Origin: Anaerolineae bacterium
GTDB taxonomy: Bacteria; Chloroflexota; Anaerolineae; Anaerolineales; Anaerolineaceae
Assembly: GCA_013178295.1 (NCBI GenBank)
Contig: JABLWW010000006.1
Span: forward strand, 152,141 to 216,140
Reading direction: 5' to 3'
Length of the DNA: 64,000 nucleotides
Shown: one piece after another, positions 53,827-62,139 of the stretch
Numbering within the stretch: the first letter of the stretch is position 1
How the letters are laid out: every line of letters starts with the position of its first letter
The notes under the pieces: model-generated
What the model was told of the DNA's origin: nothing
The model's database searches: none
Seen by the model: the letters and a program-made list of their open reading frames with translations, nothing else
Made by a program: the position numbers and the translations under genes

Positions 53827-54297
53827 TTGCGCACGATTGTTCTTGGTTTAGGCAACCCCATCCTTGGCGATGATGCAGTAGGCTGCCGCGTGGCAGAAGC
53901 GCTGGCAGCCTCTTTGCGCGGCAGGGAGGATGTGGAGGTGGAGCCTTTTTACCGCGGGGGAATTGCGCTGATGGAGCGGCTGATCGGCTATGAACGTGCC
54001 GTCATTGTCGATTCCATTCAGGGGCTGGGCGGTAAAGTGGGGACAATTCACCGTCTGACGCTGGAGGATTTGCCCACGCTGTACGCCAATTCGCCGCACG
54101 ACGCTTCGCTCAAGGCGGCGTTGCAATTGGGGCGCGAGCTGGGGGCGGATCTGCCAAAAGAGATGGTCATTTTTGCGGTGGAGATTCGGGCGCAGCTTGA
54201 TTTTACTGAGAATCTCTCCCCCGAAGTGGAAGCCAGCATTGCCCCGCTGGTCGAGAGGGTCTTGGAAGAGCTTGCGCCGCAGGCAGGTTTGGCATAG
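53827..54297 (+). CDS. hydrogenase maturation protease for the Mvh-type large subunit
   Basis: 156 residues. TTG at 53827, two bases after the mvhA stop, is the most likely start, though its ribosome site is weak. VLGLGNPILGDDAVG, IVDSIQGLGG and the NSPHDASL histidine site mark the HyaD/FrxA-type protease family. It should cut after the ATH of MvhA. Confidence 0.87.
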   Translation: MRTIVLGLGNPILGDDAVGCRVAEALAASLRGREDVEVEPFYRGGIALMERLIGYERAVIVDSIQGLGGKVGTIHRLTLEDLPTLYANSPHDASLKAALQLGRELGADLPKEMVIFAVEIRAQLDFTENLSPEVEASIAPLVERVLEELAPQAGLA

Positions 54298-54397
54298 GGG
54301 CTTCAGCCGCTCAACGACTGAATGTATTACAACAACTATCACAGATGTATAATTTTGTGTTTCTGTTGAATATTTTAATATTAAAACATTCAATTCA

Positions 54398-54426
54398 TTG
54401 ACAAAATTTACAGTTTTATCTATACT
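54398..54426 (+). promoter_or_regulatory. consensus promoter giving a leaderless transcript
   Basis: TTGACA (54398-54403), 17-base spacer, TATACT (54421-54426). The ATG at 54433 is six bases after the -10, so transcription would start at the start codon. The AT-rich stretch upstream holds a short inverted repeat (ATATTTTAATAT) that could bind a regulator. Confidence 0.8.
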
Positions 54427-54432
54427 GGGAAC

Positions 54433-55623
54433 ATGTATACTCGCCTGATCGAAAAAACCTTGCAAGATTTGTTTCCTTCGCCTGAAATCCTGGTGGTTTA
54501 TGGACCCCGTCGGGCAGGAAAAACCACGTTGCTTCACCAAGTTCAGGCGCGTCTTCACCCGCAGCAGCCTTCTGCTCTCTACTCTTTGGATGACCCCACA
54601 GCCCAAGCGATATTTGATCAGCCCTCTACAGCGCGTCTCAGTCGTATTTTTACTGAACTAGGGTTTACCCTAGAAAAACGCAGCGTTTTGTTGCTGGATG
54701 AAATCCAGGGCTTTGAGCGCGTGGATTTGCTGCTCAAACTGATCTACGACCATTTCCCGCACGTCAAGGTCATTGCGACCTCTTCGTCTTCTTTGCTTCT
54801 GCTCAACCACCTGACGGATAGTTTGGCAGGGCGCAAATACTTTATTGAATTGCTTCCCCTGACGCTCGCCGAGTATACTGGCATTCCAATTGAGGATTTC
54901 TTCTCTTTTCCAGAACACATCACGCGTCAGGGCGAATTGAGCCAGATTGTCCAGTCGTTCATGGTCTATGGATCGTACCCCGAGGTGGTGGCGCGTAGCG
55001 GGGGCATGGAGAAGGAGAGCAAATTGCGCGATATTGTTGAGAGCGTGCTTTATAAAGATATCTTCCTGATGGAAAATATCAAAGCCCCTCAGGCGCTGGT
55101 CAAACTGGTTGCCTTACTGGCATATCAGATTGGTAATCTGGTGAATGTGAATGAGCTTGCGGCACAATTAGGAATTTCGCGCAACACGGTTGAACAATAT
55201 ATTAGCATCCTGGAAAAATACTTTCTGATTTTTCGTCTGCCGCCGTTCGAGCGCAATCTGCGCAGCGAGATCAATTCCAAACAAAAGGTGTATTTCTGGG
55301 ATACAGGAGTGCGCAACGCGGTTATCAATCGCTTTGCTCCATTGGAGACACGCGAGGATCGCGGCGCCCTGTTTGAAAACCAGGTCATTGCTTCTATTCT
55401 CAAGCGCAATCTATACGCCCGCCGCCCATATAACGCCTACTTCTGGCGCACCTATCAGGGTTATGAAATTGACTTGGTTTTGGAGGATGTCCATTCACAG
55501 GAGCTTTGGGCGTTTCAGATGACGCTCGGCGGCCGGGCCCCCTTCTCAAATGCCTTTGATACGTATACACCAGTGCGTAAGATGATTGTGTGTCCTGAAA
55601 ACGCGTACCGTTTTTGCTGGTAA
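54433..55623 (+). CDS. AAA/DUF4143 ATPase (copy 1)
   Basis: 396 residues. N-terminal AAA domain with Walker A GPRRAGKTTLL and Walker B VLLLDEIQGF. C-terminal DUF4143 nuclease-like fold with FENQVIASI and a YFWRTYQGYEIDLVL segment that has an E-x-D/x-V core. Such proteins are widespread and of unknown role, perhaps DNA-associated or toxin-like. Convergent with copy 2. Confidence 0.85.
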   Translation: MYTRLIEKTLQDLFPSPEILVVYGPRRAGKTTLLHQVQARLHPQQPSALYSLDDPTAQAIFDQPSTARLSRIFTELGFTLEKRSVLLLDEIQGFERVDLLLKLIYDHFPHVKVIATSSSSLLLLNHLTDSLAGRKYFIELLPLTLAEYTGIPIEDFFSFPEHITRQGELSQIVQSFMVYGSYPEVVARSGGMEKESKLRDIVESVLYKDIFLMENIKAPQALVKLVALLAYQIGNLVNVNELAAQLGISRNTVEQYISILEKYFLIFRLPPFERNLRSEINSKQKVYFWDTGVRNAVINRFAPLETREDRGALFENQVIASILKRNLYARRPYNAYFWRTYQGYEIDLVLEDVHSQELWAFQMTLGGRAPFSNAFDTYTPVRKMIVCPENAYRFCW

Positions 55624-55720
55624 ATTGCAGTGTCTGCGTTCACCTGTGGGCTGAGCTAAGGAAGCGCGTTGGCTAATGTCCTTGAAATAACCAATTTTTA
55701 CCCTGAAACCCAACGTCACG

Positions 55721-56992
55721 CTACACACACGATAACGCATCGGACAATAACTGATAGTATGGGATAAAGCTTACCTGTGTATGATCTACCCACTGGCTGA
55801 TCTCCTTGCCCAGATGTACAACGTAAGCGCGCTGTGGGTGGTATGCTGCAAGAAAGCTGAGGAAAGAGCGTGTCAGTTCTGGCTTTGTCAGGGCGCGGTA
55901 TTTCACTTCCAGAGGGATGACGTGTGTGGTCTGGTCAATCACAAAATCAACCTCTGCTTGATGGGTGGTTCTCCAGAAATGGATGTGGTATGGGGTATTC
56001 CGATGTTTCTCGCGCAGGAGATTGTAAACGAAGTTCTGGAATAGGAATCCGCACTCTGTCGGGGTGATGGGCGCGCCGAAGACCCCGAGAGCATAATTGC
56101 GCAACCCTAGATCGTGAAAATAGAAAACAGGTCTCTTGCTGATCTCCTTACGGATATTTTTGAAAAACGGCGTAACCCGGTTGAGGATAAAAGTTTTTTC
56201 CATATACCAGAGATAACGATTAACGGTATCCATGTTGATATTGAGCGTATTGGCAAGTTCAGTGGTGCTGACCAACTGCCCGATTTGAGATGCTATCAGG
56301 CGCGCCAGGGCTGTGATGCTTTCGGGTTTTTGGATTCCTAGAAGGTAAACCAGATCGCGCTCCAGGTAGCTCTGATAAAGCTCGGCAATGAGCAGTCTCT
56401 TTTCTGCCAGGCTGTCTGCCATCACCACGCGCGGATAGCCGCCAAAGGACAGATATTCTTCCAGTAATTTCTGTGTGGAGGCGGATTCCAGGGCAAAGAA
56501 TTCGTCGAGGCGATCCGCGTATTGGTAAGAAGTGCGGTGATTGGCAAACTCCACAAAGCTGAGGGTGCTCAGTTCAAAGATGCGCTTTCTGCCCACCAGA
56601 GATTCGTGGATGTTTTCTTTTAGCTCCACCGATCCGGAACCGCTGACGATGAGCTTGTAAGGCAGATTCATGTCGTAGATGCCCTTTAGGAACACCCCGG
56701 CATTTTCCTTGCGTTGTATCTCATCAATGAAAACGTAGCCGCGGCTGCTGCCAAACTCGAGTCTGATTTTGCGCAAAAGCTGTTCCTGCGATGCAAAATA
56801 CTGACGGTCGGCTTCAATGTCCAAATTGAGAAATAGGGTTTTCTCACCGCGCGCTTCCAGCAGTTCCAAAAGGCGCAACATCAGTGTGGTTTTGCCCGCC
56901 TGTCGCGGACCAACAATGAAACTGATCTCTTTTTGTTCGAGATGCTCCTTAAGCGCATCAAACAACTGGCGACGAATGTATTGATTAACCAT
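55721..56992 (-). CDS. AAA/DUF4143 ATPase (copy 2)
   Basis: 423 residues with the same order of parts as the plus-strand copy: Walker A GPRQAGKTTLML, Walker B YVFIDEIQRK, and C-terminal FHDLGLRNYALG, FLFQNFVYNLL, FWRTTHQAEVDFVID. Sequence is divergent, so it is not a recent duplication. The ATG at 56992 follows a promoter by 8 bases. Confidence 0.87.
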   Translation of the reverse strand: MVNQYIRRQLFDALKEHLEQKEISFIVGPRQAGKTTLMLRLLELLEARGEKTLFLNLDIEADRQYFASQEQLLRKIRLEFGSSRGYVFIDEIQRKENAGVFLKGIYDMNLPYKLIVSGSGSVELKENIHESLVGRKRIFELSTLSFVEFANHRTSYQYADRLDEFFALESASTQKLLEEYLSFGGYPRVVMADSLAEKRLLIAELYQSYLERDLVYLLGIQKPESITALARLIASQIGQLVSTTELANTLNINMDTVNRYLWYMEKTFILNRVTPFFKNIRKEISKRPVFYFHDLGLRNYALGVFGAPITPTECGFLFQNFVYNLLREKHRNTPYHIHFWRTTHQAEVDFVIDQTTHVIPLEVKYRALTKPELTRSFLSFLAAYHPQRAYVVHLGKEISQWVDHTQVSFIPYYQLLSDALSCV

Positions 56993-57000
56993 TGAATACC

Positions 57001-57028
57001 ATTATAACACGGTTAAATTTGCAATCAA
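57001..57028 (-). promoter_or_regulatory. promoter of AAA/DUF4143 copy 2, leaderless
   Basis: Minus strand: TTGATT (57028-57023), 16-base spacer, TATAAT (57006-57001). Eight bases lie between it and the ATG at 56992. Confidence 0.75.
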
Positions 57029-57084
57029 GTATAAAAAATCCCCACCTTAATGCAAAAAGCCCTCAAAATCAACAAGCAGTCTTT

Positions 57085-59211
57085 CTAAGGCGCAACCAGT
57101 AGCAGCTTATCAAACTCAAACACCTCACTCTCGTTAGGGTTGGTCATTTCCATTGCCAGCCCCACACCGCCGCGCGGCAGACGGCTATCCACAAAGGTAT
57201 AGGCGGGCTGCCCATTGATGTAGAAGACAAACTGCTCAACGTTGGCTTTCATGGTGATGGTGTTCCAGTCGCCCGGCTTGATATGCGGATTGGAGGTGCT
57301 TTCCTTGATTGGACGCCATGTGCCGGGCAGGAGCATGTAGACGCTGTATGTTTGCGCGGTATCGTTGATTTCAAAGACAAACATCTCGTTATCCGTTTCG
57401 CGGAAGTATACGCCATACATGCCTTCGCTGCTGGTGCCCCTGCGGCGGGCGGTGATGCTAATGCCAAAGTTATCGAAGACCATTTCATCCATCAGTGGGT
57501 TGCTGCGTAGTGGAAGGGTGGGGTGAAAATAGACACCCTTCTTGGCGTCAATACGATATTCCAGCGCCCCATCGTCGAGTTTTGAACTGGTGCGGGCATA
57601 TTCGTCATCGTCCTCGCTGATCCAGCGGTTATCTCCCTGCTCAAAGTTGGTACACAGGACGGGCTTCATGCCTGCCAGGATGCTGAGCGTGGCGGTGTCA
57701 AAGGTGTTGACGCAGCCCAGGACATCTTCAACGGGCGCCAGGGCATTTGAGGCGACATGCACCGTGTGGGTATAGCTGATGCTTCCGGGGGGGTAGGTTT
57801 CCCAACCGTCGTTGACATCTTCCAAAAACTGATAGGCGCTGAACAGCTGGAATGTGCCTTTGGGCCACTTATCCAGAAGGGTATAGACAGCGTAACATGG
57901 GTTGCCTCCGTATGTGAAATACTTTTCGGCGCGCCTATCTTGGGGAATTTCTTTTTGGTTAATTTGTAAAGAGAACCTCATTTTTTTAAGATTATCGTCA
58001 AGGAGCGCTTTTGAGTCGGCGCACCAGCTCAAATTCCAGATGAGCGGTTCGGAATAGTTGAGGTTAATCTCATAATGGAATGGCTTATCCACGTCCTTGG
58101 GGCTCATGGGCGGCACATAGCCGTTGATGAGCTTTTCGATATCGCGCACATTGCGGTTGACCGCCGCTTCGGATTCTTGCGGGTTGGCAAGGTAAGGAGT
58201 CGTGCCCAGCACTGTTCCCCATTGGACGCGGCTTAGCAAAATAATTGCCACAACGAGGGCAAGCAAGACACCAATAAAAACTACTCCTCCCAATCCCCCC
58301 CACAGCATCCAGGCGGAAGAGGTTTTGAGCTTTGGTGCCTGGGTTTCCTCGACGGTGCGTGTTAAAGAGACATCCTGCAGTGTTTTGGTGCGCTGCAGGA
58401 GTTCCTCCAGGCAGCTGGCAAACTCGCCCATATCCTGGTAACGGTCTTCGGGGCGTTTTGCCAGCGCTTTGTGGATGACGGCTTCGACTTCTGGGGGAAT
58501 GCCCTCTGCAAGCTGGCTGATGGGTGGCAGCGGATCAAGCATGTGTTTGAGCACCACCGCCATGGGGGTGTCCGCCTGGTAGGGGGTTCTGCCAGTGATC
58601 AGTTCGCAAAGAACGATCCCCAAGGCATAAATATCGGCACGTTGGTCAACACCTACTCCCTGCCCCTGCTCTGGCGCCATGTACTCGGGTGTGCCTATTC
58701 CCACGCCGGTGCCGGTCAGGCTGGTGCTGTCGGGTGCTTCCATCATTTTTGCAATGCCAAAATCAGAAAGCATCGGCTGCCCGGCGGCGTCGATCAAGAT
58801 GTTGCCGGGTTTGACGTCGCGGTGGACAATACCCAGCTTGTGCGCATATTGCAAGGCGCGCGCAATCGGCAGCAAAAGCCCAATGGCTTTCTGGTAGGGC
58901 ATTGGCTTTCCGAGGAGCGACTTCAGACTGCCGGAGGGAACGAACTCCATGACCAGGTATGGCAAGCCGTTTTCTTCGCCGTAGTCGTGAACCTTGACGA
59001 TATTGGTGTGCGAAAGCCGTGCAAGCGACTTTGCCTCGCGCTCAAAGCGCTTGAGAAAGCTGGGGTCGTCCAGACGCGAGTCGATGACCTTGACTGCTAC
59101 ATACCGTTCCAGGCGGCTGTCGAAAGCTTTGTACACCGTAGCCATTCCCCCACGTCCAAGCAGTTCTACCAGGCGATAACGCCCTAATTCCTGTCCAACC
59201 AGATTGGGCAT
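57085..59211 (-). CDS. membrane Ser/Thr protein kinase with extracytoplasmic LamG-like domain
   Basis: 708 residues from the ATG at 59209-59211, which has GGAGGG upstream; a longer frame to 59262 is less likely. Kinase domain (10-265): LGRGGMATVYKAF, catalytic Lys41, IVHRDVKPGN, LSDFGIAK, MAPEQ. One helix at about 305-330 (VFIGVLLALVVAIILL). The outside part ends in a concanavalin/3-keto-disaccharide-hydrolase-like fold (GMYGVYFRETDNEMFVF, FYINGQPAYTFVDSRLPRGG in the last 100 residues), which may bind glycans. Confidence 0.9.
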   Translation of the reverse strand: MPNLVGQELGRYRLVELLGRGGMATVYKAFDSRLERYVAVKVIDSRLDDPSFLKRFEREAKSLARLSHTNIVKVHDYGEENGLPYLVMEFVPSGSLKSLLGKPMPYQKAIGLLLPIARALQYAHKLGIVHRDVKPGNILIDAAGQPMLSDFGIAKMMEAPDSTSLTGTGVGIGTPEYMAPEQGQGVGVDQRADIYALGIVLCELITGRTPYQADTPMAVVLKHMLDPLPPISQLAEGIPPEVEAVIHKALAKRPEDRYQDMGEFASCLEELLQRTKTLQDVSLTRTVEETQAPKLKTSSAWMLWGGLGGVVFIGVLLALVVAIILLSRVQWGTVLGTTPYLANPQESEAAVNRNVRDIEKLINGYVPPMSPKDVDKPFHYEINLNYSEPLIWNLSWCADSKALLDDNLKKMRFSLQINQKEIPQDRRAEKYFTYGGNPCYAVYTLLDKWPKGTFQLFSAYQFLEDVNDGWETYPPGSISYTHTVHVASNALAPVEDVLGCVNTFDTATLSILAGMKPVLCTNFEQGDNRWISEDDDEYARTSSKLDDGALEYRIDAKKGVYFHPTLPLRSNPLMDEMVFDNFGISITARRRGTSSEGMYGVYFRETDNEMFVFEINDTAQTYSVYMLLPGTWRPIKESTSNPHIKPGDWNTITMKANVEQFVFYINGQPAYTFVDSRLPRGGVGLAMEMTNPNESEVFEFDKLLLVAP

Positions 59212-59280
59212 GGCAACCCTCCGTTGACAAATTGGCGCGATTTTGTTGCAATGATTATACAACCAAACGTGCCGCGAGGG

Positions 59281-62070
59281 TCAGTGGATCAGTTTCAATT
59301 CCCGCGCCCGGGCAATTGCCTGTGTGCGTTTGGTAACACCCAGTTTCTGGTAAATCTTGCGCGTATGCGTTTTCACTGTGCTGATCGCCAGACAGAGTTG
59401 GGATGCGATTTCATCATTGGATAAACCGGTTGCAATCCAGTGCAACACTTCCATTTCGCGTTCGCTGAGCACCTGGTCGTGTTGGGGAAGCAGGGCGGGC
59501 GCGGCAAGTTCGCTGTCACGCCTGTCGGAGAAGATTCCCAGCAAATCCATCGCAAATGATCGCAGCGGGGCGCTGAGCGAACGCTTTTGGGTGAGGCGGA
59601 CGAGCATCTCCTGGACGGTGCGCCCGCAGTCAACAAAAACGCGTTTTTGTTCTTCGGGCATTGACAGATTAAGTGCCTCCTCAAGGATATCCAAAGCCTC
59701 GTTTTCGCGTCCCAAACTAGATAGCGCCTGTGCTTGTAAAACGAGGGGTTCGATGCGAACACCTTGCAGACCGTTGCTTACCGCTGCCTGTTGCAAGGAT
59801 GACGTTCTCTCTAATGCTGTCTGATAACGTTTCTGGGTCAGGTCAAGCCATGCCAGGCTGGTCTGCTCGACAAAATCCATGATGACAGAAAGGCTATTTC
59901 CCGTGTAAGGGGGTTCGGTGCGGCTGAGTTCTATCTGACGTGCGAGCAGCTCGGCGTGTTCCAGTTTCCCGCAGAGGGTTAGAAAGCGCAGTCTGGCTGC
60001 CTCAAGGTTGCGTATGGTCATTGGGCTGACCTGTCTGTCCTCGATTAGCTTCGTGATTTTTGCAATGATTTCTTCCATCCCGTTCAGATTCTGCTGGCTG
60101 TAACGCAGATGACCAATGGCGACGTAGGTATCTGCCAGCACTTCGGGGTGGCCCCATAGTTCGGACAGTTCCAGACATTTTTCCAGATACATGTTTGCCA
60201 GTTTCAGGTCGTTCTTTCGGCGTGCCAGATCGCCCAGCCCCTGATAGATAACGCTGACGGTCAGCGGCAATTTTTTCTGCCCTGTGCTTTCCTGTGCATG
60301 CCTGGCATAATGTAACCCCTGCTCAAATGCGCGCTGGGCTTTGTGGAAATTTCCCTTGAGCATTTGTGTAACCCCAAGCACATTGATGGACATCATCGTG
60401 AGCAGCATGTTTCCAGTCTGCTTGCCAGATTCGATGACGCGCAAAAAAGCCTGATCGGCGGTGTTTATGTCCAGGTCTAAATAATAGCTTAACCCGAAAA
60501 TCCAGTTTGATAGACTGCGGACAAATTCGGTCTGGGCGGAGAATCGCTCCATCAAGAGACGGGCAAGCCAAATGCTTTGTTTGAAATCCCCATGATGCAT
60601 GGCAATATATGCATGTGCGGCAATGATTTGGGCGATCAGCTCCTGTTGCGGATGACTGCTGTCGAATTGGGCAAAGTCTTCTATACCGAGCTGCGACTCA
60701 ATGGTGTCAAAGCGTTTTTCGGCAGCGTCGTGCTCTCCAGCAATCAGCAGTGCCCAGGCATAATAGATGTGTAGTTCGGGTTTCTGGTTGAGCAGCTCCT
60801 CCGGCAGTGCCGTGATCCGTGCAATCAGCGTGCTGACCTCGCCGCTCATCAGCACGGTAGGTGCCCAAACTTCAATCAGGTTTGCAGCCCGGCTGGTGTT
60901 CCTTTCCTGCAAGGCATGGTAGATAGCTTCATCCAGCATGTGATGGGTCTCATACCAGAGACTGGCGCGGCGGTGAAGCTCGGGCAGGATATGTGGGTCA
61001 GTCTGTCCAAGGCGCTGACGCAGCAAATCGAGAAAAAGGGTGTGATAGCGGTACCAGCGGCGTTCATCATCAAGTGGAATAATGAACAAATTTGTGGACT
61101 TTAACTCTTCCAGAATTGTCTGACTGTCGGGTTGACCGGAAACAGCCACGCACAGATCCCCGCACATACGCTGCAAGATGGAGGTGTGCATTAAAAAATT
61201 GCGAATTGCCTCAGGCTGATGGTTAAGTACCTCGCCGGTGAGATAATCTGCAATATATTCGTTGTCGCCGGAGAAAGCGTTGACAAACTCGATAAGGTCA
61301 GAGGGTTTGCTTCCGGAGAGGATTTTCGCCTCTAGCGTCAGGGCAAGAAGTTGCAGAGCGGCAGCCCAGCCTTCGGTGCGCGTTTCCAGGGTGTCAATAT
61401 CCTCAGGTGAAAATGTGATGCCCAGAGTGGATTGAAAGAAGAGAGCCATCTCTGTTTGTGTAAAGCGCAGTTCTGCCGCGCGCAGTTCGTTGATCTGCCC
61501 GTGGGCGCGCAGCCGTGCCAGCGGCAACGGCGGATCTGCGCGGGTTGCCAGCACGAGATGCAAAGATGGCGGCTGATGTTTGATAAGGAAAGCAATTGCC
61601 TCATGAACAGGTTGTGCGTTGATGAGATGATAATCATCCAGGATCAACACCAGGCGGGGTGGCTTACCCTCAGCGCTGGGAAAATGGTTGTTGATCTGGT
61701 TGATGAGAGAAATCATGAAGGGTTCAATTGGAAGGGCAGACACCATCTGACCTCCTTCCAGTAGCCCCTCTCCGAAAGATGGGTTTGCCGTACGCAGGGC
61801 GGCGATAAAATATGTAAAAAACCGCATCAGATCGTTATCGTCCTCATCCAGCGTTAGCCAGGCAACTTGCGAGATGTCCTCTTTCTTTGAGCGGATTGCC
61901 TGCACCCACTCATTGAGCAATGTGGTTTTCCCAAAACCGGCGGGAGCAGAGATAAGCGTGAGACGCCGGTGCATATCCTTGAGGAGGTCGTTCACCAGGC
62001 GTGGGCGCGTGATAACCCCTGAATGCAGCGGAGGGATGAATAGCTTGGTTGTCAGTAGAGAATCAAGCAC
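59281..62070 (-). CDS. MalT-like LuxR-family ATP-dependent regulator (LAL type)
   Basis: 929 residues, GTG start. N-terminal STAND ATPase: SAPAGFGKTTLL (Walker A) and LVLILDDYHLI (Walker B). A long TPR-like helical middle follows. The C-terminal LuxR helix-turn-helix has LSEREMEVLHWIATGLSNDE and STVKTHTRKIYQKLGV. A TATAAT at 62083-62078 on the minus strand lies 7 bases before the GTG, so the transcript may be leaderless. Confidence 0.93.
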   Translation of the reverse strand: MLDSLLTTKLFIPPLHSGVITRPRLVNDLLKDMHRRLTLISAPAGFGKTTLLNEWVQAIRSKKEDISQVAWLTLDEDDNDLMRFFTYFIAALRTANPSFGEGLLEGGQMVSALPIEPFMISLINQINNHFPSAEGKPPRLVLILDDYHLINAQPVHEAIAFLIKHQPPSLHLVLATRADPPLPLARLRAHGQINELRAAELRFTQTEMALFFQSTLGITFSPEDIDTLETRTEGWAAALQLLALTLEAKILSGSKPSDLIEFVNAFSGDNEYIADYLTGEVLNHQPEAIRNFLMHTSILQRMCGDLCVAVSGQPDSQTILEELKSTNLFIIPLDDERRWYRYHTLFLDLLRQRLGQTDPHILPELHRRASLWYETHHMLDEAIYHALQERNTSRAANLIEVWAPTVLMSGEVSTLIARITALPEELLNQKPELHIYYAWALLIAGEHDAAEKRFDTIESQLGIEDFAQFDSSHPQQELIAQIIAAHAYIAMHHGDFKQSIWLARLLMERFSAQTEFVRSLSNWIFGLSYYLDLDINTADQAFLRVIESGKQTGNMLLTMMSINVLGVTQMLKGNFHKAQRAFEQGLHYARHAQESTGQKKLPLTVSVIYQGLGDLARRKNDLKLANMYLEKCLELSELWGHPEVLADTYVAIGHLRYSQQNLNGMEEIIAKITKLIEDRQVSPMTIRNLEAARLRFLTLCGKLEHAELLARQIELSRTEPPYTGNSLSVIMDFVEQTSLAWLDLTQKRYQTALERTSSLQQAAVSNGLQGVRIEPLVLQAQALSSLGRENEALDILEEALNLSMPEEQKRVFVDCGRTVQEMLVRLTQKRSLSAPLRSFAMDLLGIFSDRRDSELAAPALLPQHDQVLSEREMEVLHWIATGLSNDEIASQLCLAISTVKTHTRKIYQKLGVTKRTQAIARARELKLIH

Positions 62071-62139
62071 ACGAGATATTATAGCCTAGAAAGTAAGGCT
62101 AAACCCGCGAAGTGGCTAGACAGACCAATGCTGATAGGT

